Positions 1 to 6,934 are shown, counted from the first letter of the stretch. The stretch is DNA of 64,000 nucleotides from Bacteroidales bacterium (GCA_017540505.1 JAFYAW010000028.1:1-64000); one strand, 5' to 3'. Notes: generated by a model from the sequence alone, not told the origin. A program made the numbers and translations.

Positions 1-43
1 AATCAGTTAATTAACCAAGTGCTTTGATAAAAAAACCAACAAA

Positions 44-80
44 AACATCTGCGGTGTTTGAAAGATAGACCGCAGATGTT
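44..80. terminator. Perfect 12-bp inverted repeat, probable terminator of an upstream gene
   Basis: The arm aacatctgcggt at 44-55 is exactly complementary to 69-80, with a 13-nt loop. The gene it would serve lies left of the window. No long U-tract follows, so the terminator call is an inference; the hairpin itself is directly visible. Confidence 0.55.
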
Positions 81-134
81 ATTGCTAAATGATGTTTATT
101 TTTTGGGGAGGGAGGGGGACTTTTTCAGTGAACT

Positions 135-154
135 CGCCATGGCACGTTTCTACA
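135..154. repeat. Decayed half-copy of the palindromic repeat seen at 24031-24064
   Basis: The sequence cgccatggcacgtttctaca matches the right half of the palindrome at 24031-24064 with only a few substitutions, including the central gccatggc. Its left arm has decayed. It lies in non-coding sequence just upstream of the riboswitch promoter. Confidence 0.4.
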
Positions 155-212
155 GATAACAACGGAAAATTATTTTTTTAAATAAGGTCTGCCGATGAGT
201 TCATGTTTTTTA

Positions 213-220
213 TATTTTTG
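213..220 (+). promoter_or_regulatory. Promoter -7 box (TATTTTTG) for the riboswitch transcript
   Basis: TAttTTTG at 213-220 matches the Bacteroidota -7 consensus TAnnTTTG and would start transcription near 227, where the riboswitch begins. No clear -33 TTTG is visible at the usual 19-nt spacing. Confidence 0.55.
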
Positions 221-221
221 C

Positions 222-440
222 TGCCGTTAAGTGGTGAAGGGTTTTACATTGTTAAAATCCTGAGAGGGAAACAGGTGCGAATCCTGTACAGTACCCGCTG
301 CTGTAAGTTCCGCGAACGGGAACGGCAATATGTCACTGTCGAAAGATGGGAAGACGCTGTTTCTGGAACAAGTCAGAAGACCTGCCACTTACACGTTGTT
401 GTCGCTTCGGGAGGTAGGCGTATACAAATGGAGCCCTTTT
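222..440 (+). promoter_or_regulatory. Cobalamin (B12) riboswitch
   Basis: Landmarks of the adenosylcobalamin/cobalamin aptamer appear in order. They are a gggaa...aggtgcgaatcctgtac segment at 266-289, the conserved acccgctgctgtaa core at 292-305, and the B12 box agtcagaagacctgcc at 371-386. A possible P13 arm follows up to about 440. The aptamer lies between a -7 promoter box and the start of the secreted protein at 604. In Bacteroidota such aptamers usually repress B12 uptake and related surface-protein genes when cobalamin is plentiful. The expression platform between 440 and 603 is not obvious. The exact ends are approximate. Confidence 0.92.
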
Positions 441-603
441 TCGTGCTCTTCGTTCCATATTGACCGAAGCATTTTGTTGAACCTGAATGCCGAGGATTAT
501 GCATTGGTGTCTTTTATTGGAAAACAAGGATTTGCATCCGGAATGCTCTTTTCGGCGGGGATTTTTATGCACATTTTTCAATAATTCACTAAATAAAAAC
601 GCT

Positions 604-1923
604 ATGAGAAATTTTCTAACCATTTTGGGCTTGTTCTGTATGATAAACCTGACCTTTGCCCAGCAGACAGTTATTCGGAACGGGCATGATGTTCAGACGT
701 GCTCACCGCGCATTGCCAGCAACCCTAACGCCCCGACTCCCGCACCCACTGTTGACGCCTCCATCTCCGCTAATGATATCACCTATTGGGTAGGAACTGG
801 GAACACGGAAGTGATTTTCGTCGGCAACTGGTGCAGCCCAGATGTGGCGTTGGCTTGGGGTGTGCGCTTTAATGGAGACAGCACAACTGTCTAGGCCGTG
901 ATGGACACGATTGCAGCTTACGACAATCGTTTCGGATATTCCGGTGGCGGCAGCATCATCTATGATGTCACCTACCAGGACAACACGTACAATTTTTCGT
1001 TATTGCAACCTTCAACAGGCATTGTTATGTATAATGTGAACGGCGTTTTGGCCAACTTCGGATATACGGACATGTATGTGCATCAGGGCGACCTCATCAA
1101 AGTGGGGAACACCGAGTGTGCGACCGCTACTGGTGACCCGAACGACTGGACCACCTGGGGGTATGCATGGGAGACCACCATCGTGCCTGTCACACCTCTC
1201 ACACCGCCTTCTCCTCCTGCTCCCGTTGACGCCACCATCAGTTTCAGCGAGATTCTCTACTGGGTGGGCGATGGTTCGAATGAGGCTGTCATGGCCGTCA
1301 ACTGGGCCGACACCGCCCTGGCTTGGGGCTACCGCTGGAACGGCGCCGCCACCGTAGCGGACATGATGACAGCTATTGCAGCCGCCGACCCGCGCTTCAG
1401 CTATACAGCCAGCGGTCTTCTCGATGACATCAACTACCTAGACCCTGCCGCTGGCATGACCACACCGCTGGGCATCACTCCGGGGAACTGGTGGGAAAGT
1501 TACAACAACGGCTTCATGGACATGGGTTTGACGCAGACCCTCAACAACGGCGATTTCGAGAAGTGGGCTGACCCTGCCGCCGGTATCATCATCGATAGCA
1601 CCTACGATGCCACTTACGGCTACTGGTGGTACACCCGCGTCTATCCGATGACCATCACCCCCGTCACCGTACCCGACACCACCCATTCGGGCATCAGCAG
1701 CCGCGAAACGGCACGTGTCGTCGCTTATCCGAACCCCTGCACCGGCACGCTTCACGTCGTTAGTGAAAACGCCAACCGTGTGGAACTCTACAGCATGGAT
1801 GGCAGACTGTTGGAGGCGGTGGAAAACATTGGGAGACAGACAACCATCAACATGATGAATTATCCAGCTGGACTTTATCTGCTGAAAGTCGGTAACGGCA
1901 TTCAGAAGATCCTGAAAAAATAA
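604..1923 (+). pseudogene. T9SS-secreted two-module protein under B12 riboswitch control, interrupted by an in-frame TAG
   Basis: The reading frame from ATG 604 to TAA 1921-1923 gives 439 codons but contains one TAG at 892-894, codon 97. Residues 1-20 form a signal peptide ending near FAQQ. Two copies of a module follow; each begins with YWVGxG, continues to AWGxRxNG and then MxTIAA-like residues. The amber codon falls inside the first copy, between the NG motif and the MDTIAA motif, so upstream and downstream parts align to the second, intact copy without any frame change. Residues about 372-439 are a T9SS type A sorting domain (AYPNP, then VELYSMDGRLL, ending QKILKK), so the mature protein would be exported across the outer membrane. 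The function is unknown; riboswitch control suggests a role in cobalamin capture or use at the surface. TAG is an ordinary stop elsewhere in the window (rplL, the ABC exporter), so this is a recent point mutation, a base-call error or a true pseudogene rather than general recoding. Confidence 0.75.
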
Positions 1924-1978
1924 CCCTTCTTTACATTATGAAACAGCCGTTTTTGGAATGAGTATTCGGCTGGAAAAA

Positions 1979-2010
1979 GAACGGCCCTGCGGATGCGGGG
2001 CCGTTTTGGT
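1979..2010. terminator. Bidirectional terminator between converging genes
   Basis: A GC-rich stem pairs aacggcccc-type sequence at about 1980-1987 with ggggccgtt at about 1997-2005, followed by a T-run on the plus strand and preceded by an A-rich stretch. It sits between the convergent gene ends at 1923 and 2026. Confidence 0.65.
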
Positions 2011-2025
2011 TTACGAAGAGGCCCG

Positions 2026-2319
2026 TTATTGTTGTTTTTTCTGTTGCAACTCCCTTTTGTTCCGCCCGATATAGGTGAAATAGAGCACTAAGTCCGTGGC
2101 CACTAAAACGGCATTGAAGACATAAAGCCAAATCACGATGTCGTGGCTGTACAACGCCTTGTGGATGATGCCGAAGATGTAGCCTAATATCACCAGCGAC
2201 ATGAAAAAAGGACTTTTACCAATCACCACCTTGGTTCTCAAGGATTTGGCGATGGACACCGGCCAGCTGACCGCGAAACAGAGCAGGAAGAGCACTTCCC
2301 AGATGCTGAAATTTGCCAT
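2026..2319 (-). CDS. Small PQ-loop/SemiSWEET-like membrane protein
   Basis: This 97-residue protein has three hydrophobic segments (about 4-22, 37-53 and 60-83) and a basic C-terminus ending KRELQQKKQQ. The stretch SWPVSIAKSLRTKVVIGKS in and after the first helix resembles the proline-containing first helix and the following GKS of PQ-loop/SemiSWEET proteins, which are three-helix half-transporters that dimerise. Size and topology fit that family, but a canonical PQ dipeptide is absent (WP instead), so a transport role is only inferred. It is the last minus-strand gene before the bidirectional terminator and follows the toxin gene after 33 nt, so it could be co-transcribed with the toxin-antitoxin pair. 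Confidence 0.6.
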   Translation of the reverse strand: MANFSIWEVLFLLCFAVSWPVSIAKSLRTKVVIGKSPFFMSLVILGYIFGIIHKALYSHDIVIWLYVFNAVLVATDLVLYFTYIGRNKRELQQKKQQ

Positions 2320-2352
2320 AGTTTTATTTTGTTATAAGATTTTCTTCTAAAG

Positions 2353-2628
2353 TTATTTTTCAAATAATTCAGCGTGGCTTCCTAGTCTGATGAGTTGGAT
2401 GATATCCTTTTCTTTATCAAACCACACCAGCAAAAAGTCACCTTGAATATGACATTCCATGCAATCTTTGAATTGTCCATGGAGTTTATGCGGGAACAGT
2501 TCGGCAGGAATGGGTTGGCCGTTTTGCAAAAGCAAAAGAACTTTTTTGAGAAGGAAAAGTTTTTCAGGATTGTTCTTTACACGCTTAAAATCTTTCTTGA
2601 ATTGAGTGGTGGGCTGTAATTTTTTCAT
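2353..2628 (-). CDS. yafQ: YafQ-type mRNA interferase toxin
   Basis: This 91-residue RelE/ParE-superfamily toxin resembles E. coli YafQ. Visible family features are the basic N-terminus (MKKLQPTTQFKKDFKRVKNN), the HKLHG motif near residue 48, the acidic/His segment MECHIQGDFLLVWF, and the C-terminal RLGSHAELF. The histidines of HKLHG, ECHI and SH, together with D and W/F positions, correspond to known YafQ catalytic residues. YafQ cleaves mRNA in the ribosomal A site at in-frame lysine codons. The start overlaps the end of the antitoxin gene by 4 nt (ATGA type), which indicates translational coupling. Confidence 0.87.
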   Translation of the reverse strand: MKKLQPTTQFKKDFKRVKNNPEKLFLLKKVLLLLQNGQPIPAELFPHKLHGQFKDCMECHIQGDFLLVWFDKEKDIIQLIRLGSHAELFEK

Positions 2629-2876
2629 TCCGCTGTATTCAAATCACCAAATAATTCATCCACATTATCATAAGTCTTATTGGGATTTCGCCCCGATATG
2701 GCTTCTGCTATAGCAGCTTTTGTCGTAGCATTGGGCTTGTCATACACTGCCTCCAAAAGAACACATTCCACATAGTTGTTAAGTGTCCTGTTTACTTTGG
2801 TAGCATTACGTTTCAAGATATCCAAAAGATCCACCCGCAAGCGGAACGATGTGTTCTTTCTTACAATAGTTTCCAT
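2625..2876 (-). CDS. Antitoxin of the YafQ-type pair (ribbon-helix-helix, RelB/DinJ-like)
   Basis: The 83-residue protein begins with a probable ribbon-helix-helix DNA-binding fold: a short strand (TSFRLRV) followed by helices covering DLLDILKRNATKVNR and TLNNYVECVLLEAVY. The C-terminal part is acidic (YDNVDELFGDLNTAE), typical of a toxin-wrapping tail that is flexible when unbound. It directly precedes and overlaps the toxin gene. Such antitoxins neutralise the toxin and repress their own promoter with it as co-repressor. Assignment as antitoxin rests on gene order, size and fold pattern more than on close recognition. Confidence 0.8.
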   Translation of the reverse strand: METIVRKNTSFRLRVDLLDILKRNATKVNRTLNNYVECVLLEAVYDKPNATTKAAIAEAISGRNPNKTYDNVDELFGDLNTAE

Positions 2877-2904
2877 TTGTAATATAATTAAATATTTTCG
2901 GCGG

Positions 2905-2912
2905 CAAAGATA
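2905..2912 (-). promoter_or_regulatory. Promoter -7 box (TATCTTTG) for the antitoxin-toxin operon
   Basis: On the minus strand the box reads TATCTTTG and lies 28 nt before the antitoxin start codon. A TTG is present further upstream but at non-ideal spacing. Confidence 0.5.
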
Positions 2913-3018
2913 ATACTTTTTTAATCACAAGCATTACACTTGCAACTTTAATCGTTTAATTACTTATAGAATGCGGCAAAAATAGAAAAATATCCGGCTA
3001 CAGATGCCATCTTTTTTG

Positions 3019-3026
3019 TATCTTTG
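3019..3026 (+). promoter_or_regulatory. Promoter -7 box (TATCTTTG) for rarA
   Basis: TAtcTTTG lies 20 nt upstream of GTG 3046. It is downstream of the in-frame ATG at 3004, which would therefore lie outside the transcript. This box decides the start codon of rarA. Confidence 0.65.
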
Positions 3027-3045
3027 CCCACTAATTTTTATTGCC

Positions 3046-4314
3046 GTGCAAAAACCGCTTGCAGAGATATTGCGTCCCCGGACTTTGGAAAGCTACATCG
3101 GGCAGGAGCACCTGATGGGGCCGGGTGCTGTGTTGCGCACAGCCATTGAGAACGACAACATCCAGTCCATGATCTTCTGGGGTCCGCCGGGTGTGGGCAA
3201 GACTACGTTAGCCCTGCTCATCGCCGAGCTGACCGGCTCGGAATTCCATATGCTCAGCGCCATCAGCAGCGGGGTGAAGGACATCCGCGAGGTGATTGAT
3301 AAGGCCCGGAAATCCGAACACCGGAGCCTGCTCTTCATCGATGAAATCCATCGTTTCTCCAAGGCACAGCAGGATTCCCTGTTAGGGGCCGTGGAGCAGG
3401 GAGTTGTCACCCTCATCGGCGCCACCACGGAGAACCCATCCTTCGAGGTCATCTCCCCTCTGCTGTCGCGGTGCCAGGTGTATGTGCTCAAGCCTTTGTC
3501 GGTGGACAACCTCACCACCATCCTCCGCACGGCGATACAGTTTTTGGAAGAGCATCTCCAGTGCAAGATCCAGTTGGAGGACACTGAGGCTCTCCTGCGT
3601 ATCTCGGGCGGCGACGCGCGCAAGCTCATCAACGCTGTGGAATTAGTCACCTGGATGACCAAACCCGTTGACGGCGTCATCACCATCACCCGCCAGCAGG
3701 TCATCCACGTCATACAGCAGAATTTGGCCATGTACGACAAAAACGGGGAGCAGCATTACGACATCATCTCGGCGTTTATCAAGTCGATGCGGGGCAGCGA
3801 CCCCAACGCGGCGGTCTATTGGATGGCCCGCATGCTGGTAGCCGGCGAGGACCCGCTCTTCATCGCCCGCCGCATGGTGATCTTAGCCTCCGAGGATATC
3901 GGCAACGCCAACCCCAACGCCCTCCTGCTGGCCAACAACTGTTTCCAGGCCGTGAATGTCATCGGCATGCCGGAGGCGCGGATCCCGCTGACGCAGACAG
4001 CCGTCTATTTGGCCTCCTCGCCCAAGAGCAACGCCGCCATCATCGCCATCGACAATGCCTACGCACTCATCAAGCAGACCGGCGACCTGCCCGTGCCGCT
4101 GCACATCCGCAACGCGCCCACCAACCTGATGAAGGAGTTGGGCTACCACAAGGGCTACCAGTACGCCCATGACTTCGAGAACAACTTCGTGAACCAGGAG
4201 TTCCTGCCGGAGCCCATCCGCGGGACGAAGCTTTACGATCCGCAGAACAACCCGCGCGAGAACGAGCTGCGCAAATACCTGCGCAACTGCTGGAAGGAGA
4301 AGTACAATTATTGA
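3046..4314 (+). CDS. rarA: RarA/MgsA replication-associated recombination ATPase
   Basis: This 422-residue AAA+ ATPase of the RarA (MgsA/WRNIP1) family acts at stalled replication forks and at gaps, working with RecA and SSB. Visible features are the N-terminal substrate-recognition stretch LAEILRPRTLESYIGQEHL, Walker A GPPGVGKTT at about 46-54, Walker B LLFIDEIHRF, sensor 1 (IGATTENPSF), and a C-terminal tetramerisation region containing YWMARMLVAGEDPLFIARR and the SKSNAA-like segment. The start is taken as GTG 3046 (protein VQKPLAEIL), because the upstream ATG at 3004 precedes the promoter -7 box and would add unconserved hydrophobic residues. Length matches the family. It is monocistronic here, between two toxin-antitoxin loci. 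Confidence 0.95.
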   Translation: MQKPLAEILRPRTLESYIGQEHLMGPGAVLRTAIENDNIQSMIFWGPPGVGKTTLALLIAELTGSEFHMLSAISSGVKDIREVIDKARKSEHRSLLFIDEIHRFSKAQQDSLLGAVEQGVVTLIGATTENPSFEVISPLLSRCQVYVLKPLSVDNLTTILRTAIQFLEEHLQCKIQLEDTEALLRISGGDARKLINAVELVTWMTKPVDGVITITRQQVIHVIQQNLAMYDKNGEQHYDIISAFIKSMRGSDPNAAVYWMARMLVAGEDPLFIARRMVILASEDIGNANPNALLLANNCFQAVNVIGMPEARIPLTQTAVYLASSPKSNAAIIAIDNAYALIKQTGDLPVPLHIRNAPTNLMKELGYHKGYQYAHDFENNFVNQEFLPEPIRGTKLYDPQNNPRENELRKYLRNCWKEKYNY

Positions 4315-4328
4315 GTTCTTGGGGGTTG

Positions 4329-4440
4329 GCCGTTAGCTGTTGGCTATTGGCTAGTAGCCTTTTCTCTAAACTCTAAACTTTAAACTCTAAACTTTACTTG
4401 ACTACTATCCGTTACCATAGCTATACAGTTTACTGACTAC
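4329..4440 (+). repeat. Heptamer-phased short tandem repeats (STRR-like), locus A
   Basis: Sequence downstream of rarA falls into 7-nt units: gccgtta, gctgttg, gctattg, gctagta, gcctttt at 4329-4363. Then come ctctaaa, ctctaaa, ctttaaa, ctctaaa, ctttact at 4364-4398. Two copies of tgactac follow at 4399 and 4434, exactly five units apart. The first family is the same as at locus B (49991-50046). The remaining gap up to the next promoter at 4562 holds nothing else recognised. Confidence 0.8.
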
Positions 4441-4561
4441 TGAACGAACCAGCCGTTGGCCTGCATGGGTGCGTAGGCAGATGTGTGGGGAGTAACTGTA
4501 GTGTTACGCAAGCACGAGGAGACAAGCAATCTAGCAAAAGTAAAAAAATAAATCAAAGAAG

Positions 4562-4591
4562 TTGTATTATATTACAATTTTATTATTTTTG
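4562..4591 (+). promoter_or_regulatory. Promoter of the HigBA-type operon (TTG-N19-TATTTTTG)
   Basis: A -33 element TTG at 4562-4564 and a -7 box TATTTTTG at 4584-4591 are separated by exactly 19 nt, the spacing known for the Bacteroidota primary sigma factor. The -7 box ends 5 nt before the toxin ATG at 4597, so the transcript would be leaderless or nearly so. Confidence 0.7.
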
Positions 4592-4596
4592 CACCG

Positions 4597-4935
4597 ATGA
4601 AAAAGATAATAGCATACAAGAACCATTATAAGGAATTTATATCTAAACTATCTGATAATGAGCGTGCTAAAATCAGGAGAGCTTTGCTGCTTTTTGAGAC
4701 AGAAGATAAAATACCGCAACATTACATCCATTATATTCGCGATGGATTGTATGAATTTCGCGTAAATTATGGGAACAAAGAATTCAGGATATTTTTTATC
4801 TATGACGGAGAGCAGATTGTGGTGTTGTTTAACTGTTTTACGAAAAAATCACAGAAAGTACCTAAAAGGGAAATAGAAAAAGCAATAAAATTAAAGGATG
4901 AGTATAAAAATGAAAAAAAACGAGGAAATATATGA
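4597..4935 (+). CDS. higB: HigB-like RelE/ParE-family toxin
   Basis: The protein has 112 residues and belongs to the phage Gp49/HigB branch of RelE-like toxins. Characteristic segments are the N-terminal helices (MKKIIAYKNHYKEFISKLSD), the core DGLYEFRVNYGNKEFRIFFIYDGEQIVVLFNCFTKKSQK, and a basic helical tail with PKREIEKAIKLKDEYKN. These toxins cleave mRNA on the ribosome. The toxin gene comes first and the HTH antitoxin follows and overlaps it, the inverted order typical of higBA. Low GC compared with neighbouring rarA suggests transfer. Confidence 0.88.
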   Translation: MKKIIAYKNHYKEFISKLSDNERAKIRRALLLFETEDKIPQHYIHYIRDGLYEFRVNYGNKEFRIFFIYDGEQIVVLFNCFTKKSQKVPKREIEKAIKLKDEYKNEKKRGNI

Positions 4936-5206
4936 CGTTAGTGCCGAATTGGAGCGTGAATTCGGTCCCAAAGGTTCTGAAACCAGAAAGCAGGCTGAAG
5001 ACAAAGCCTGGAAGGAATACAACGCACAAATTCTGCTTGATGCCAGAAAAAACGCTGGATTGACCCAACAGGAACTTGCTGAAAGGATTGGAACGGACAA
5101 AGGTTATGTTTCCCGTGTGGAAAGAGGATTAATTATCCCATCAGTTTCAACTCTTTATCGTATTGCCGCTGCTATGGGTTTGACGGTAGAATTGCGTCCA
5201 GCATGA
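4910..5206 (+). CDS. higA: HigA-like XRE-family antitoxin
   Basis: The 98-residue protein has a charged N-terminal region (YDVSAELEREFGPKGSETRK) and a C-terminal helix-turn-helix of the Cro/C1 type, with LLDARKNAGLTQQELAERIG, TDKGYVSRVERG and PSVSTLYRIAAAMG. The start is ATG 4910, overlapping the toxin gene by 26 nt; an in-frame ATG at 4898 would add four residues. It would neutralise the upstream toxin and repress the shared promoter. A small downstream ORF (5203-5385) overlaps its end but shows no recognisable features. Confidence 0.88.
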   Translation: MKKNEEIYDVSAELEREFGPKGSETRKQAEDKAWKEYNAQILLDARKNAGLTQQELAERIGTDKGYVSRVERGLIIPSVSTLYRIAAAMGLTVELRPA

Positions 5207-5340
5207 CACATCCTTTTACGGCAATTTTTTGTGGTGTAGAATCAGGACATTGTCCGATGACAGTTAAATTGTATAAAACAACTGGCCATGTGTTTATCGT
5301 AGGCCATTATTATACGATTGAAGATAAAAGTATTACAAAC

Positions 5341-5578
5341 TCATTCTTTTGTTTTATTAAGACTCTCCTCATATTCAAGCCATAAAAAAGATGGAACTCC
5401 TCTAGAAATATACCATTCGCCAGACTTTGGCCTAATTTCACATTACTTTCTCAACGGTTTTTGATGATGAATGAGTCGTTGATGTTTTTTTATTGTTTGT
5501 AAAATAAAACATCACAAATAAGCCAACAAGTAAAGCAAGAGTACCAATAAAAATAAATACGTTTTTTACGCCTTCCAT
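5341..5578 (-). pseudogene. Small membrane-protein gene with a +1 frameshift
   Basis: On the minus strand, ATG 5576-5578 (preceded by gagaaggaaa) opens a 46-codon frame ending at TGA 5438-5440. It encodes a short start, one strong transmembrane segment (VFIFIGTLALLVGLFVMFYF, residues 7-26) and a polar tail. Skipping one base at that TGA continues into a protein-like frame reading EIRPKSGEWYISRGVP and SFLWLEYEESLNKTKE, ending at TGA 5341-5343. The two parts together would make about 78 residues. The gene is either frameshifted by mutation or base-call error, or uses +1 frameshifting at the stop codon. The family is not recognised. No feature was found between 5207 and 5340. Confidence 0.45.
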
Positions 5579-5657
5579 TTTCCTTCTCGCCGATTGTTAC
5601 CCTGTCGGCACATCAGGTTTTCCCGCTCCCCAGCACCCCAAGAGCGATGGACATAAA

Positions 5658-5803
5658 AGAAGCGTGGTACTGATATGCCACTTCTTCGAATGGAGGTCGT
5701 AGGAAAACCCAATGATGGAGATGTGGAACCAGCCCACGCTATTCGCGCAAGCCATCACACTCTCTTGCATCATTGTTTTGGAAATTTCCTACGTTTCCAT
5801 TCG
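5658..5803. other. Long imperfect hairpin element (possible structured RNA or MITE relic)
   Basis: A hairpin at about 5658-5686 (aagaag and gtgg pairing with ccac and ttctt) is followed by a 117-nt imperfect palindrome. Three blocks pair in register: cgaatgga 5687-5694 with 5796-5803, cgtaggaaa 5698-5706 with 5785-5793, and caatgatg 5710-5717 with 5768-5775. Further weaker pairing continues inward (gaga/tgtg with caca/ctctc). It lies in the 350-nt non-coding stretch between dinD and the small membrane gene. No transposase or reverse transcriptase is adjacent. Confidence 0.55.
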
Positions 5804-5841
5804 CAAGACGAGCATAACGCTTCGTTTTATCTAATAAAATC

Positions 5842-5880
5842 CCGCCAACCATACAATGCAATGTGCCTTCAGGTTGGCGG
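5842..5880 (-). terminator. Terminator of dinD
   Basis: ccgccaacc at 5842-5850 is perfectly complementary to ggttggcgg at 5872-5880 with a 21-nt loop. Read on the minus strand the stem is followed by a T-rich stretch (attttatt). It lies about 50 nt after the dinD stop. Confidence 0.7.
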
Positions 5881-5929
5881 GGCAAAGATAAGAAAAAAAT
5901 GTATCGAATGGAAATTCATGAATATGTTT

Positions 5930-6757
5930 TCATGCATTTGTCTCCAAGGCTTTCTTGTCCTCGGCTGTGAGGCGACGCTCCACCTTTTTGACATCCTCTG
6001 CCGGTGGGAGATTCTCAGGGACAATACCCCGCTTAACCAGCATTTGTCTTACGGCAGTATTGTTCTCCACGTGTTCTTGTGTTATATCCATCTCTCCCTG
6101 TAAATCTTTTGTCTGCACATTCACACTGGTCATTTCGGCAGCAAAATCCTTTGCCTTAATGCTGATAGTCGGAAGGAAGTCGGCTAAAGGTCGATTTTGA
6201 GGAACGTTCATTTTACGTTTCAATGCTGCTGTCCCAAGCCGAAAAAGAGCTTGGTCACCTTTGGAACGAATAGTTGCAAAACTCTTATCGTTGATGCCTC
6301 GTTCGTACAAAACACCTGACAACATCTTTTCCGTTTCTTGTAATTTCGCCCGCGCTTTCACGCGCTCCACATCTGAAAGTCTTTGCTCAATCAGTTCTGC
6401 ACGACGTGTCTGCACAGCAAAATAAGTCTGGGCAAAGGCAATCTGTGGTTTCCGAGGATCCCCGTTTTGCGCCACTAAATAGCACGCATATCGGGTCAGT
6501 AGCATATCGTCCACCTGACGTTCAGCCCCCGACCCTAATATGACCATTTTGCTGATGTCAGCAAAATGGTCTCGTAATGTTTGTCCTGCGGAGGCACAGG
6601 ATTCTTTGGCTTTGTCAATCACTTTCGTGAAATTTCGCCATTGAGTATAACCCAATAGGGTTGACAACTCACGGGCACTCCAACATTCGACACCATTCGC
6701 CTCACATGCAACTTGCTCAAAACCATCAAATAAAGCTACAATTTCTTCTTTCTTCAT
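5930..6757 (-). CDS. dinD: DinD-like DNA-damage-inducible protein
   Basis: The 275-residue protein matches the DinD family. The N-terminal half has the BRO/DinD-type segment ([20 protein letters not shown], then [20 protein letters not shown] and [14 protein letters not shown]). The C-terminal half is charged and helical with [28 protein letters not shown] and a lysine/glutamate-rich end. E. coli DinD is an SOS gene product that interferes with RecA-mediated strand exchange. The start is ATG 6757 (MKKEEIV), since the 14 upstream residues are low-complexity and unconserved. Its presence between toxin-antitoxin loci and structured repeats marks the accessory islet. No LexA operator was recognised. 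Confidence 0.88.
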   Translation of the reverse strand: MKKEEIVALFDGFEQVACEANGVECWSARELSTLLGYTQWRNFTKVIDKAKESCASAGQTLRDHFADISKMVILGSGAERQVDDMLLTRYACYLVAQNGDPRKPQIAFAQTYFAVQTRRAELIEQRLSDVERVKARAKLQETEKMLSGVLYERGINDKSFATIRSKGDQALFRLGTAALKRKMNVPQNRPLADFLPTISIKAKDFAAEMTSVNVQTKDLQGEMDITQEHVENNTAVRQMLVKRGIVPENLPPAEDVKKVERRLTAEDKKALETNA

Positions 6758-6841
6758 AGTGATATTTGTTTTTATGTTAAAAATACTTTTAAAAAACAAC
6801 CCGACAAATCATATTGCGGATCAAATGTTTGGTTAACGATG

Positions 6842-6849
6842 CAAAAATA
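6842..6849 (-). promoter_or_regulatory. Promoter -7 box (TATTTTTG) for dinD
   Basis: On the minus strand TATTTTTG lies 84 nt upstream of the dinD ATG. It is divergent from the porP/sprF-like promoter at 6927-6934. Confidence 0.55.
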
Positions 6850-6926
6850 GTAAATTTTTATTAAACTGACATGGCAAAAACAATCTTCCGTTTTTCCGAA
6901 TTTTGTTATGATATTCAAAATTTTTG

Positions 6927-6934
6927 TATGTTTG
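6927..6934 (+). promoter_or_regulatory. Promoter -7 box (TATGTTTG) for the PorP/SprF gene
   Basis: TAtgTTTG matches the -7 consensus; a TTTG at 6902-6905 lies 21 nt upstream, two more than ideal. The predicted leader before ATG 7015 is about 75 nt. Confidence 0.55.

Noticed and set aside
203-584. Short ORFs across the leader of the first gene
   Set aside because: They lie over the cobalamin aptamer; the RNA landmarks explain the sequence and the proteins have no features.
604-1923. Genetic-code change (TAG read as an amino acid)
   Set aside because: TAG ends several intact genes here, including rplL (53995-53997), the lipoprotein at 24007-24009 and the ABC exporter (49996-49998).
4318-4560. 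CRISPR-like array between rarA and the HigBA pair
   Set aside because: The units are contiguous 7-mers without spacers, and no cas gene is present.
5203-5385. 60-residue ORF after the HigA-like antitoxin
   Set aside because: It overlaps the antitoxin end, has no recognisable pattern, promoter or hydrophobic segment, and overlaps the opposite-strand small membrane-protein gene.
5687-5803. Long hairpin as an integron attC site
   Set aside because: The outer ends lack a matching RYYYAAC/GTTRRRY pair and no integrase or cassette array is present.
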